From contig NZ_DJHF01000012.1 in NCBI RefSeq assembly GCF_002433005.1, positions 45,722 through 84,855 on the forward strand: a stretch of 39,134 nucleotides of DNA, read 5' to 3'. Position numbers and translations under genes: made by a program. The first letter of the stretch is position 1, and every line of letters starts with the position of its first letter. Shown here in pieces: positions 8,516 to 16,978 of this stretch. A model generated the notes under the pieces. The model had not been told where the DNA came from. It searched no databases and saw nothing but the letters and a program-made list of their open reading frames with translations. Source of the stretch: Acetomicrobium sp. UBA5826. GTDB taxonomy: Bacteria; Synergistota; Synergistia; Synergistales; Acetomicrobiaceae.

Positions 8516-9121
8516 GTGATGGGTTTTCCAAATTGGGTAGATCTTATTTTGAGTTTGCCTGCAGTTTTGTGGGCTATAACTTTTCATGAATATTGTCATG
8601 GTTATGTAGCCTATAGATTGGGGGATGACACCGCCTTGCGAGCGGGGCGTCTTACGTTAAACCCCATGGCGCATCTGGATCCCATAGGGGCTTTGATGCT
8701 GCTCATATTTCGTTTCGGATGGGCGAAGCCTGTGCCTATAAGCACGAGAAACTTCAGTAATCCCAGGAGGGATTTGGTTTTAGTATCGCTTGCGGGTGCT
8801 GTCGGCAATTTGATCACGGCTGTGGTTTGTGCTCTTCTGGTCAGGATATTTCCCGCTATATTTTTATCAAATATCGCCCTTTCGCGGTTTATACTGCTTA
8901 TGATTATGATAAATGTGGGATTGGCGGTGTTCAATTTGCTTCCAATTCCCCCTCTTGATGGCTCGAGGATACTTTATGTCCTTTTGCCTCCGAAGGCTAT
9001 GAACGTATATTTCTACCTTGAGCGATACGGTATTTTTTTGATTCTGATTCTGGTGATGCTTGGAGTTGTCCAGGCAGTAATGGCGCCTGTGACCATGGCG
9101 ATATTTAGAATAATGCTTTGA
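8516..9121 (+). CDS. M50-family site-2 membrane metalloprotease
   Basis: A 201-residue integral membrane zinc protease of the short, single-module M50B type, which has no PDZ domain. The zinc motif HEYCH (HExxH) lies at about residues 24-28 in the first membrane segment. The third ligand region is NLLPIPPLDGSRIL (about 140-153), matching the family's N-x-x-P-x-P-P-L-D-G signature. Roughly five or six hydrophobic segments are visible. Short members like this are common in anaerobes and their substrates are mostly unknown. The start is either GTG 8516 (AAAGGA 7 bases upstream) or ATG 8519. It lies 4 bases after the preceding gene and 34 before surE. Confidence 0.87.
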   Translation: MMGFPNWVDLILSLPAVLWAITFHEYCHGYVAYRLGDDTALRAGRLTLNPMAHLDPIGALMLLIFRFGWAKPVPISTRNFSNPRRDLVLVSLAGAVGNLITAVVCALLVRIFPAIFLSNIALSRFILLMIMINVGLAVFNLLPIPPLDGSRILYVLLPPKAMNVYFYLERYGIFLILILVMLGVVQAVMAPVTMAIFRIML

Positions 9122-9155
9122 TGAAGGCAAAAAATAATCTGCAGAGGGGTCAAAT

Positions 9156-9935
9156 ATGAGAATATTAGTCACAAACGATGACGGAGTTCTGTCGCCCGGA
9201 ATAATTGCCCTGGCGACACATTTAAAAGGTGCGGGTCATGAAGTCATCGTGGTCGCCCCTGAAAGACAACACAGCAGTGTAGGCCACGCCATAACTCTGC
9301 ATCGTCCTTTAAGGCTATGGCAGATAGGCAACGGCCCCTATCCAGAGGGGGTCGCGGTTTACGCCTGCAACGGAACTCCATCGGACAGCGTAGTATTGGG
9401 GCTTGAAGAACTCGACCCTTCGGTTGAGATTGTGTGTTCAGGGATAAATATTGGTCCCAACCTCGGTGATGACCTTACCTATTCCGGAACAGTATCGGCG
9501 GCAATGGAGGGTGTTGTGCTGGGGCGTCCTTCGGTCGCTTTTTCGCTGGATTGCGATGATGAAGCGGGTGCTCATTTCAACACGGCGGGCATCATCGCGG
9601 CTAAGATAGTGGGGTGGCTTAAGAATCATCCCCTTGATAAAGGGTTGCTTTTAAACGTAAACATACCGGACGAGGAAATAAAACATATCTCCGGCATAAA
9701 AGTCACAAAAAAAGGTTTGAGGATATACGAAGGAAAGGTAAGTAAACTGCGAGATCCCCACGGTAGGGTATACTATTGGATAGCGGGCAAACCAACGGAT
9801 CAGCTGATAGAAGGAACCGACGTTTGGGCCGTAGCCAACGGCTGCGTCTCCGTAACGCCCGTTCATTTGGATATGACGCACTATCCTTCCCTCATGAAAT
9901 TGAAAAGCGACGGACTCGAGGAGGTATCATTATAA
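9156..9935 (+). CDS. surE: 5'/3'-nucleotidase SurE
   Basis: A 259-residue SurE phosphatase, a metal-dependent nucleotidase hydrolysing nucleoside 5'- and 3'-monophosphates. The metal site is intact: NDD at residues 7-9, Ser40 in RQHSS, and Asn98 in SGINIGPNLGDDLTYSGTV. The start ATG has an AGAGGGG ribosome site. The protein is of normal family length. The next gene, archease, begins one base after its stop, and rtcB follows, so this nucleotidase sits in an RNA-end-processing neighbourhood. Confidence 0.95.
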   Translation: MRILVTNDDGVLSPGIIALATHLKGAGHEVIVVAPERQHSSVGHAITLHRPLRLWQIGNGPYPEGVAVYACNGTPSDSVVLGLEELDPSVEIVCSGINIGPNLGDDLTYSGTVSAAMEGVVLGRPSVAFSLDCDDEAGAHFNTAGIIAAKIVGWLKNHPLDKGLLLNVNIPDEEIKHISGIKVTKKGLRIYEGKVSKLRDPHGRVYYWIAGKPTDQLIEGTDVWAVANGCVSVTPVHLDMTHYPSLMKLKSDGLEEVSL

Positions 9936-9936
9936 A

Positions 9937-10341
9937 GTGCCTTGGGTGGAGCTGCCTCATACGGCAGACGCCGGTCTGGAAATAACCGCCTCTTCTGTTG
10001 AAGACCTGGTCACAGAAGCGGCACGGGCGTTTTATGCATTTATGTTTGGCGAGGTTTCTTTAGTGAGGTCTGTTGAAGAACATACCGTTGAATTGGAATG
10101 TATGGATTTACTGGAGCTTTTCGTTTCCTGGTTAAACGAGCTTTTGTATATTTACGATACAAAGGAGAAGGTGTTTTCTCCCGAAACAATCGAAGTTGAC
10201 TCAAAAAGAGCCCGCCTGCTCGCAAAGGGTAACCTGCATATCGCGCCAAGCCCCGCTAGAGCTGTCAAGGCTGTGACTTACGGCGGTGCGGAAGTTTCGG
10301 AAGGCCCGCCGTGGAGGTTAAGGGTATATCTTGACCTGTAA
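9937..10341 (+). CDS. Archease, RtcB activator
   Basis: A 134-residue archease that assists RtcB RNA ligase by promoting guanylylation and multiple turnover. The family signature is clear: the N-terminal PHTADAGLEI with the metal-binding His and Asp, the AARAFYAFMF helix, an ELLYIYDTKE segment, and the C-terminal KAVTYGG ... YLDL that supplies the last metal-binding Asp. The start is GTG at 9937, with GAGGAGGT in the end of surE. The intergenic gap to rtcB is 15 bases and carries the rtcB ribosome site, so the two are surely co-expressed. Confidence 0.93.
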   Translation: MPWVELPHTADAGLEITASSVEDLVTEAARAFYAFMFGEVSLVRSVEEHTVELECMDLLELFVSWLNELLYIYDTKEKVFSPETIEVDSKRARLLAKGNLHIAPSPARAVKAVTYGGAEVSEGPPWRLRVYLDL

Positions 10342-10356
10342 AGGAGGTGAATTTTC

Positions 10357-11784
10357 GTGGGGTTAAAGCAAATAGATCCTGTCAGGTGGGTGTTGGAAAG
10401 GGACTTCAAGATCGGAATGAAAGTAACCGGTTTGATATATGGAGATTCCTACATAATTCAAAACCTGGAAAAGGAGGGCGCTCTGACTCAAATAGCCAAT
10501 GTCGCATGTCTGCCCGGCATTTTAAAGCACAGCTTTGCTATGCCCGACGTTCACTGGGGATATGGTTTCCCCATCGGTGGAGTTGCTGCCTTTTCATTGA
10601 ACGAAGGAATCATATCTCCTGGGGGAGTTGGCTACGACATATCCTGCGGCGTTAGGGTTATGTTGACATTTATCGAGGAGAAAGAAGTGGCATCCTGCAT
10701 AGATGAGTTGACGGCTGCACTGTTTTCCAGGGTACCCAGCGGAGTGGGATCAAAAGGGGCTTTGAAGATCAGCGAAACCGAGCTTCTTTCGGTGCTTGCC
10801 AAAGGCGCACTTTGGGCAGTTAAGAAGGGCTACGGAAGGAGCGAAGACCTCGAATGCATTGAAGAAAGAGGCACCTTGCCCCATGCAAACCCCGATGCAG
10901 TCTCCAAAAAGGCCATTGAAAGGGGCAAGCCTCAGCTTGGCACTTTGGGAAGCGGGAACCACTTTCTGGAAATACAGGTTATAGATGAAATTTACGATGA
11001 AAACGTAGCCAGGCAATTTGGCTTAAACCCGGGACAAGTAACCGTGATGATCCATTGCGGAAGCCGCGGGTTGGGGCACCAGGTTTGCGATGACTACATA
11101 AAAGTGATGCTTAGAGCCATGAATAAATACGGTATAAACGTTCCAGACAGACAGCTGTGTTGTGCCCCCTTGAAATCGGAGGAAGCAAAACAATACCTGG
11201 GAGCGATGCAGGCTGCCGCAAACTACGCTTTGGCCAACAGGGAGATAATAGGACATCTGGTAAGGGAAGTATTTGGCGACTTTTTCCCCAAGTCCGATTT
11301 GAAACTTCTCTACGACGTAAGTCATAACATGGCCCATATCGAAAAACACGGTGTAGAGGGAAAGCAGGCCGATGTGTGTGTCCACAGGAAGGGAGCAACA
11401 AGGGCATTTCCTCCCGGTCATCCTTCATTGCCCGAAAGATATAGACAGGTCGGTCAGCCAGTGATAATTCCTGGCAGTATGGGTACAGAAAGCTACATCC
11501 TTGTTGGGACCAAACGGGGGATGGAAGAGTGTTTTGCCTCGACGTGCCATGGCGCCGGAAGGGTTTTGAGCAGAAAGGCTGCCATGAAGTCCGAGAAGGC
11601 GGACACTATTTTGAAACGGTTGGAAGACAGAGGCATAAAAGTCATGGCCGAGACGATAGGAACTGTAAGGGAAGAAATACCCGAAGCCTACAAGGACGTT
11701 TCTCGCGTGGTAGATGTCGTAGAGAAAGCAGGAATTAGCAGAAAAGTTGCGCGGCTGCGCCCGTTGGCCGTCATCAAGGGGTAA
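10357..11784 (+). CDS. rtcB: RNA-splicing ligase RtcB
   Basis: A 475-residue GTP-dependent RNA ligase joining 2',3'-cyclic phosphate (or 3'-phosphate) to 5'-OH RNA ends, used in RNA repair. Expected metal ligands and catalytic residues are visible: GGVGYDISCGVR (Asp94, Cys97), GNHFLE (His202), HCGSRGLGHQ (His233), YDVSHNMAHIEKH (His323), and CHGAGR, whose His398 corresponds to the guanylylated histidine. The start is GTG, 6 bases after an ideal AAAGGAGGTGA. It ends the long rightward operon, and a strong hairpin follows. The archease-RtcB pairing is well known. Confidence 0.96.
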   Translation: MGLKQIDPVRWVLERDFKIGMKVTGLIYGDSYIIQNLEKEGALTQIANVACLPGILKHSFAMPDVHWGYGFPIGGVAAFSLNEGIISPGGVGYDISCGVRVMLTFIEEKEVASCIDELTAALFSRVPSGVGSKGALKISETELLSVLAKGALWAVKKGYGRSEDLECIEERGTLPHANPDAVSKKAIERGKPQLGTLGSGNHFLEIQVIDEIYDENVARQFGLNPGQVTVMIHCGSRGLGHQVCDDYIKVMLRAMNKYGINVPDRQLCCAPLKSEEAKQYLGAMQAAANYALANREIIGHLVREVFGDFFPKSDLKLLYDVSHNMAHIEKHGVEGKQADVCVHRKGATRAFPPGHPSLPERYRQVGQPVIIPGSMGTESYILVGTKRGMEECFASTCHGAGRVLSRKAAMKSEKADTILKRLEDRGIKVMAETIGTVREEIPEAYKDVSRVVDVVEKAGISRKVARLRPLAVIKG

Positions 11785-11787
11785 GCT

Positions 11788-11835
11788 AAGTTGCAAGGCC
11801 AAAAACAATTGCTTTTGGCCTTGCAACTTATTTGA
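11788..11835. terminator. Bidirectional hairpin terminator between rtcB and the leftward flavin-binding gene
   Basis: Perfect 17-bp inverted repeat: AAGTTGCAAGGCCAAAA (11788-11804) and its complement at 11813-11829, with an 8-base loop. The stem ends in A/T runs, so it can serve both converging genes. Confidence 0.85.
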
Positions 11836-11839
11836 TGTT

Positions 11840-12304
11840 TTACCGAGGGCCGGGATTTTGCTTTCCGGTAATGTTATCTATCTTGATTTTCCATACTAAC
11901 ACACGGTCTAACATGGGCTTTGGAAGCTCGAAATCCCCTTGGGCGAAGTGTTCAACGAAGATAGTCAGAGCCTTTCTTTTTTCGGTTTCGTCTTCGACGA
12001 ATGAAACGATTCCTGAGCCTATCACGCTGCGATAATGTGTTGTCCAATCACATGGCCTTGATCCCTCGATAATGTTCCATTCAGGAACTACGCAAAATGA
12101 AACTCTAGGGTTTTCTCTGGCAATATCTACCTTTTTGCCTTCTAAGGCTGAGTGAAGGTAAAGAAAACCGTCTTTCCATGCATAATGCATAGGTACGATG
12201 TACGGTTCATTATTCCTGCAGAGCGACAAAAAACAAACCTTCCCTTCCTCTAAAACTTCCTCTATCCATTTTTGGTCCGTTATTTCGCGGTCCTTCCTCC
12301 TCAT
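11840..12304 (-). CDS. Flavin-binding PNPOx-like (NimA-type) split-barrel protein
   Basis: A 154-residue member of the pyridoxamine 5'-phosphate oxidase-like split-barrel superfamily, close to the NimA/nitroimidazole-resistance type. Typical elements are the N-terminal helix ending in EEGKVCFLSLCRNNEPYIVP, the FMN-contacting YLHSALEGKKVD segment (about residues 68-79), VSFCVV, and the SVIGSGIVSFVED strand. FMN or haem binding is likely but no reaction can be assigned. The start ATG lies 14 bases after the stop of the upstream gamma-glutamyltransferase gene, so the two form a leftward operon. Confidence 0.8.
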   Translation of the reverse strand: MRRKDREITDQKWIEEVLEEGKVCFLSLCRNNEPYIVPMHYAWKDGFLYLHSALEGKKVDIARENPRVSFCVVPEWNIIEGSRPCDWTTHYRSVIGSGIVSFVEDETEKRKALTIFVEHFAQGDFELPKPMLDRVLVWKIKIDNITGKQNPGPR

Positions 12305-12318
12305 GGCGGTTCGCCTTC

Positions 12319-13926
12319 TTACCAGACAGCGATGTGTCCGTCAGTTCGAGGTTCTGTGGCACAGCAGTAGGTGCCATGTTCCGTCTTCCAAATGATTTGC
12401 CCTCTTCCGAAGGGGTGATGTTCCAACTCTATTTTCACGTCGTGTCCCATTCGGGATAAGGCTGCTGCGACGTTTTTCGGCATCCCATATTCTATAGATA
12501 CCATGTTATCCTTGATCCACTGCCAGCGCGGTGCGTCCAGCGCCTCCTGGGGATTTAAATGAAAGTCAAGCAAGTTCGCTAATACTTGTACGTGAGCCTG
12601 GGGTTGCATGTAGCCCCCCATAATTCCGAAAGGCCCTACTGGTGAACCTTCTTTTGTCAAAAATCCGGGAATTATCGTGTGATAGGGGCGTTTCCCCGGG
12701 GCTATGCAATTGGGGTGTTTTGGATCGAGCACGAAGCAATGGCCCCTGTTATGCAGAGCGATTCCCGTTCCAGGTACCACCAGCCCCGATCCGAAGCCCA
12801 TGTAGTTGCTCTGGATATAGGATACCATGTTGCCCTCTTCATCTGCCGTAGCCAGGTAAACCGTGTTGCTGTGAGGGGCGATACCTGATGCGTAGATCTT
12901 TGCGGTCTCTCCTATTTCGCTCCTTCTCTGACGGGCATAGTCTTCGGAAAGTAGCTTTAATAGGGGAATTTCGATGTGCCTTGGATCTCCAAGCAGGGAC
13001 AGACCATCGGCGAAAGCCTGTTTCGTGGCCTCAATTTGAAGGTGATATGACCTCGGGTCCTCTTTATCTGTTAGATCGAAGCCTTTGAGGATGTTAAGCG
13101 CCACTAGTGCGACCAGTCCCTGTCCGTTAGGAGGCAGTTCCCAGACGTCGAAACCTTTGTAATTGATGTTCAGCGGATCTACCCATTCCGGTTCGAAGGA
13201 CTCGAAGTCTTCCGCTTCGAAATATCCGCCTGTAGATTTCGAAAATTCCAGAATTTTTTCAGCAAGCTTACCCCTATAGAACGATTCTGCCTGAGTCTGT
13301 CCAATTTCCCGTAAGGTGTCGGCCATCTCCTCGCACTTCCAAAGCTCTCCAGGGATTGGGGCGCGTCCCTTTGGAGCAAACGTATCGAACCAATACTTGA
13401 ATATTTCGTCTTTGGCGACCCTCTTGTACCACTCAAAACGCCTTCCCCAGTTTTCCGCAAGCTCAGGAGATATGGGGTAACCTTCAGAGGCATATTGAAT
13501 GGCGGGTGCTAAAACATCGGGGAGGGGAAGTTTTCCGAACCTCTTAACCAACTTTGCCCATGCTGCTGGGGCTCCCGGTATGGTTATGGGGATCCAACCT
13601 AGGGAAGGAATGTCTTTGTACCCTTCATTCGTCAGTTTTTCGGCTGATATATTTTTTGGCGCCGGGCCGCTGGAATTTAGGCCGTATAATTTTCCCTTAA
13701 CGTAGGCGATGCAGAAAGCATCTCCTCCTATGCCATTTGAAGTTGGCTCAACAACTGTTAAACATGCTGCAGCAGCAACTGCAGCATCTATTGCATTTCC
13801 GCCCTTTTTTATAATCTCCAAACCAGCCTCGGCTGCCAATGGTTGTCCTGTTGCAACTACACCCTTTTTGGCGAAAACCAGATTTCGCCTTGAAGGATAA
13901 CGATGAGAATAGGGGTTAAACAACAT
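12319..13926 (-). CDS. Gamma-glutamyltransferase family protein
   Basis: A 535-residue Ntn-hydrolase precursor of the gamma-glutamyltranspeptidase family, which self-cleaves into large and small subunits. The N-terminal GGNAIDAAVAAAACLTVVEPTSNGIGGDAF is diagnostic. The likely autoprocessing nucleophile is Thr355 in HSNTVYLATADEEGN, followed by the oxyanion region YMGFGSG and the C-terminal GGYMQPQAHVQVLANLLD motif. There is no N-terminal signal peptide, unlike periplasmic GGT, so this version looks cytoplasmic. Such paralogues may act on other gamma-glutamyl or acyl amides rather than glutathione. The start ATG has AGAGGTGA upstream. Confidence 0.9.
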   Translation of the reverse strand: MLFNPYSHRYPSRRNLVFAKKGVVATGQPLAAEAGLEIIKKGGNAIDAAVAAAACLTVVEPTSNGIGGDAFCIAYVKGKLYGLNSSGPAPKNISAEKLTNEGYKDIPSLGWIPITIPGAPAAWAKLVKRFGKLPLPDVLAPAIQYASEGYPISPELAENWGRRFEWYKRVAKDEIFKYWFDTFAPKGRAPIPGELWKCEEMADTLREIGQTQAESFYRGKLAEKILEFSKSTGGYFEAEDFESFEPEWVDPLNINYKGFDVWELPPNGQGLVALVALNILKGFDLTDKEDPRSYHLQIEATKQAFADGLSLLGDPRHIEIPLLKLLSEDYARQRRSEIGETAKIYASGIAPHSNTVYLATADEEGNMVSYIQSNYMGFGSGLVVPGTGIALHNRGHCFVLDPKHPNCIAPGKRPYHTIIPGFLTKEGSPVGPFGIMGGYMQPQAHVQVLANLLDFHLNPQEALDAPRWQWIKDNMVSIEYGMPKNVAAALSRMGHDVKIELEHHPFGRGQIIWKTEHGTYCCATEPRTDGHIAVW

Positions 13927-14062
13927 ATGATATTCACCTCTTTATTATTGGTTGCATTTATTTTGTAACTGTTATGTTCCTTTTGTGTTACCATAAAATA
14001 ATACTACTCTTTGGCTTATTTGCCTTCTGCGGTGCACAAATTCAGAAAGGAGTGAGAAGGTT

Positions 14063-14782
14063 TTGGCGGAGATTTTTGACGACAAAATGGCAGATACCTA
14101 CGATGACTGGTACAAGACTCCTAAAGGCATGCTGGTGGATAAAATTGAAAAGGCAGTAATATACGAATTTTTAAAACCCGAATCAGGCATGGAAATTTTG
14201 GACATAGGTTGCGGTACCGGGAATCTGTCTTTGGAACTGGCCAAATTGGGGGCAAGGGTCACCGGCATAGATATCTCTGAGGCGATGCTTGTTAAGGCGC
14301 GAGAGAAGGCAGCGAGGGAAAATCTCTGTATAAACTTTTGCTGTGCCGACGCAAACGATCTGCCTTTCGAGGATGAAACTTTCGATGCAGCTGTTTCTCT
14401 TTCGGCTTTGGAATTCGCCTCTGATTTAAAGAAAACCTTATTAGAGATTTATCGTGTGCTGAAACCGGGCGGCCGCATGGTAATCGGCCTCATTGGAGGA
14501 GGAAGCGCCTGGAGCAGATATTACGAGAAAAAGGCCAAGAAAGATCCTGAAAGCGTCTTTAGACATGCCCACTTTCGAACGCTGGATGAGCTTATTGCTG
14601 CCATGCCTGGGGAAAACGTTCAGGGCAAGGCGGTTTTGTTCGTTCCGCCTGATTTTAATTTTGAGGATAGGGAAAAAGCATTGGAGCTCGAAGGGGAAGC
14701 GCAAAAACAGGGAAGGAAGGACGGCGGATTTATATGTGCCCTTTCCTACAAACCCTTCCTTAAAGTAAGTATAAATTTATAG
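14063..14782 (+). CDS. SAM-dependent class I methyltransferase
   Basis: A 239-residue Rossmann-fold methyltransferase (Methyltransf_11/UbiE-like). Motif I is ILDIGCGTGNLSLELA (GCGTG at residues 49-53). Motif II is the acidic GIDISEAML, then DANDLPFEDETFDAAVSLSALEF (motifs III/IV) and RVLKPGGRMVIG. The substrate cannot be predicted. The start is TTG 14063, 8 bases after AAAGGAGTG. It is monocistronic and converges with the nifS operon across a shared hairpin. Confidence 0.87.
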   Translation: MAEIFDDKMADTYDDWYKTPKGMLVDKIEKAVIYEFLKPESGMEILDIGCGTGNLSLELAKLGARVTGIDISEAMLVKAREKAARENLCINFCCADANDLPFEDETFDAAVSLSALEFASDLKKTLLEIYRVLKPGGRMVIGLIGGGSAWSRYYEKKAKKDPESVFRHAHFRTLDELIAAMPGENVQGKAVLFVPPDFNFEDREKALELEGEAQKQGRKDGGFICALSYKPFLKVSINL

Positions 14783-14830
14783 GCTGGCTTGAATGTCGAT
14801 ATGATTTTAGACCTTCAAGGGAAAATAAAA

Positions 14831-14872
14831 AAACAAACAGCAGGCCTCACTCTAGGCCTGCTGTTTGTTTTA
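14831..14872. terminator. Bidirectional hairpin terminator
   Basis: Perfect 17-bp inverted repeat AAACAAACAGCAGGCCT (14831-14847) with its complement at 14854-14870 and a 6-base loop. The A-run before and T-run after the core make it a terminator for both the methyltransferase (plus) and the MOSC gene (minus). Confidence 0.88.
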
Positions 14873-14889
14873 TAACGCTATTTCTAAAG

Positions 14890-15330
14890 TTATTTCTTGA
14901 CCTTTTTTACGACATCGCCTTTCTTGACACGGCCACCCTTAATGACGGCGCAGAAGATTCCCTTTTTGGGCATTATGCAGTCTCCGGTTATTTTGAAAAT
15001 TTCGCATTTGCTATGGCATTCCTTTCCTATCTGCGTGACCTCGAGCAGGGTTTCGCCGACGCTTATCCTGTCTCCGATTGACAGGCTGTCCATATCGAGG
15101 CCTTTCACCGTTATGTTTTCCGCAAAACTGCCCGGACCCAAATTTGGCATCTTTTCCCGCATCTTCTCTATATCTTCCAGGGCAAGTAAGCTCACCTGTC
15201 TGTGCATGAAACCGGCATGAGCATCGCCTTCAAGGCCCATTCCTTCGACGAGAGTGGCTTGGCCTACATCTTCCTTGACGGTGCCCTTTTTCTTTGAAAG
15301 GCAAACCGCCCACACTATGCCTTCGCACAT
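14890..15330 (-). CDS. MOSC domain protein
   Basis: A 146-residue stand-alone MOSC (molybdenum cofactor sulfurase C-terminal) domain. Members handle sulfur or bind molybdenum cofactor; some use a conserved cysteine to carry sulfur. Seen here are VEGMGLEGDAHAG..HRQVSLL, the GSFAENITV segment (about residues 68-75), the SIGDRISVGETLLEVTQIG core, and a cysteine group at 105, 109 and 118 (ECHSKCEIF, GDCIMP). Its start overlaps the end of the iscU-like gene by 16 bases, in an operon with a cysteine desulfurase, consistent with receiving persulfide sulfur. Whether it serves molybdoenzymes here is inference. Confidence 0.87.
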   Translation of the reverse strand: MCEGIVWAVCLSKKKGTVKEDVGQATLVEGMGLEGDAHAGFMHRQVSLLALEDIEKMREKMPNLGPGSFAENITVKGLDMDSLSIGDRISVGETLLEVTQIGKECHSKCEIFKITGDCIMPKKGIFCAVIKGGRVKKGDVVKKVKK

Positions 15331-15728
15331 TGCCTTGTTTCGCTCGCTTCCCTTTTAGTTTTGCCCTTTTTCGCCAGATAGTCGTCTACAGCTGCCTTAA
15401 TGCCTTCTTCGGCAAGCAATGAACAGTGGACTTTTTGCGGCGGAAGTCCGCCAAGCGCTTCGGCAACGTCTTTGTTAGATACCTTCAAAGCTTCCTCTAT
15501 CGTTTTGCCCTTAACAAGCTCAGTAACCATGGAGCTCGTTGCAATGGCCGCCGCGCATCCGAAGGTCTCAAATTTCACGTCTACTATGCGGTCGTCTTCA
15601 ATCTTCAGATAGATCTTCATAACGTCTCCGCAGATGGGATTTCCCACCTCTCCTATGCCGTCGGCGTCTTCAATTCTTCCGACGTTTTTAGGATTCATGA
15701 AAAGTTGCATTAACTTTTCCGTATACAT
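15315..15728 (-). CDS. iscU: Fe-S cluster assembly scaffold IscU/NifU-like
   Basis: A 137-residue scaffold on which [2Fe-2S]/[4Fe-4S] clusters are built from desulfurase sulfur. The three cluster cysteines are present: Cys33 in GNPICGD with Asp35, Cys58 in TFGCAAAIA, and Cys102 in LPPQKVHCS, the last preceded by the LPPxK motif that chaperones recognise in IscU. A charged C-terminal tail with an extra Cys (RQCAKA) extends past the usual end and overlaps the MOSC gene. It lies 6 bases downstream of the desulfurase gene. No separate Nfu or ferredoxin domain is attached. Confidence 0.93.
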   Translation of the reverse strand: MYTEKLMQLFMNPKNVGRIEDADGIGEVGNPICGDVMKIYLKIEDDRIVDVKFETFGCAAAIATSSMVTELVKGKTIEEALKVSNKDVAEALGGLPPQKVHCSLLAEEGIKAAVDDYLAKKGKTKREASETRQCAKA

Positions 15729-15734
15729 TACATA

Positions 15735-16913
15735 TTACCCCCTTTTGCCGTAAGGGGACATGGCCCTTAACGACTCTACTACTTTTGGCAAATTTTCCAA
15801 TACGTAATCTATGTCTTCCTCGCTTGTGTCCTTCCCAAGGGTAAGCCTCAAAGAACCGTGGGCTATCTCATGAGGTAACCCTATGGCTAGCAAGACATGG
15901 CTTGGCTCAAGGCTGCCCGATGTGCAGGCCGAACCGCTGCTTGCCCCGATCCCCAGGGCATCCAGACGCAAAAGCAAGGATTCTCCCTCAATGTAACGGA
16001 AACAGAAGCTCGCGTGGAAGGGCAGGCGCTCCGTTCTGTGGCCTGTGAGCATCGCATCTTCAATTTTCTCCAAGATTCCGTCTATCAGGCGATCGCGCAA
16101 ATTTCTTTCCTTTTCCGTCTCTTCCTTGGCAAGCCTGTCTGAGGCTAAAGCAGCAGCCTTGCCGAACCCGACTATTCCGGCCGTATTTTCAGTGCCCGAG
16201 CGCAATCCCCTCTCTTGGCCTCCTCCGTGAATCAGAGGAACGATTTTAACTCCCTTTTTGATATATAAGGCCCCGACTCCTTTCGGACCGTACATCTTAT
16301 GTGCCGCCATGGTCATCAAATCTATTGGAAGTTTTTTGACGTCTATGGAGATGTGTCCCGCTGCTTGAACTGCGTCTGTATGAAACAGCACGCCCTGCTC
16401 GCGGCATATGTTCCCCAACTGTTCGATTGGTTGGACCGTTCCTATCTCGTTGTTTGCAAAGTGAATAGTAACCAGTATAGTGTCGGGCCGAATAGCTTTT
16501 CTCAACTCCTCGGGCCGTATTGTGCCGTATTCGTCTACGGGAAGGATGGTGATGTCGAAGCCCTCTTTTTCGAGCCATTTGCATGTGTCTAAGACGGCGT
16601 GATGTTCTATCGCCGAGGTTATTATGTGGCGCCCCTTGTCCTTTTTCGCGAAGGCAACGCCCTTTATGGCTATATTATCGGCTTCGCTGCCTCCACCAGT
16701 AAATATGATCTCAGAGGGTTCGGCATTGATCAGCCGGGAAACTTCGTCTCTTGCTTGGTCGACCGCCTGCCTTGCCTTTCTTCCCCAGGCATGAAGGCTG
16801 TTTGGATTTCCGAAGTCCATGGAGAAGAAGGGCAGCATCGCCTCCAGGACTTTTTGGTCCACGGGCGTCGTTGCTGAGTGATCTAGATATACAAAACGAT
16901 TCATAGTTTGCAT
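15735..16913 (-). CDS. iscS: Cysteine desulfurase (IscS/NifS)
   Basis: A 392-residue PLP enzyme taking sulfur from cysteine as an enzyme persulfide for Fe-S clusters and other thio-cofactors. Visible are YLDHSATTP at the N-terminus, His105 (EHH) stacking on PLP, Asp180 (HTDAVQ), the Schiff-base Lys206 in AAHKMYGPKG, and the catalytic loop Cys330 in SSGSACTSGSLEPSHVL, a group I (IscS/NifS) loop. ATG 16913 has its AGAGG only 2 bases upstream, while ATG 16904 (third codon on, MNRF) has it 11 bases upstream, so either may be used. It is first in the operon desulfurase - scaffold - MOSC. Confidence 0.94.
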   Translation of the reverse strand: MQTMNRFVYLDHSATTPVDQKVLEAMLPFFSMDFGNPNSLHAWGRKARQAVDQARDEVSRLINAEPSEIIFTGGGSEADNIAIKGVAFAKKDKGRHIITSAIEHHAVLDTCKWLEKEGFDITILPVDEYGTIRPEELRKAIRPDTILVTIHFANNEIGTVQPIEQLGNICREQGVLFHTDAVQAAGHISIDVKKLPIDLMTMAAHKMYGPKGVGALYIKKGVKIVPLIHGGGQERGLRSGTENTAGIVGFGKAAALASDRLAKEETEKERNLRDRLIDGILEKIEDAMLTGHRTERLPFHASFCFRYIEGESLLLRLDALGIGASSGSACTSGSLEPSHVLLAIGLPHEIAHGSLRLTLGKDTSEEDIDYVLENLPKVVESLRAMSPYGKRG

Positions 16914-16949
16914 CGCCTCTCTTTATTAGATAAGCCTAACTTCATTAAA

Positions 16950-16978
16950 AATTTACCCTTTATCAGGGATATTGTCAA
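16950..16978 (-). promoter_or_regulatory. Promoter of the iscS-iscU-MOSC operon
   Basis: On the minus strand a perfect TTGACA (16973-16978) is followed, after exactly 17 bases, by TAAATT (16950-16955). The spacer holds CCCT-N5-AGGG, a small inverted repeat that could be an operator. No iscR-like regulator gene lies next to it. Confidence 0.65.

Noticed and set aside
11023..11421. 132-codon minus-strand frame inside rtcB, and a similar one at 11425-11826
   Set aside because: Both are antisense to conserved RtcB motifs and resemble no family.
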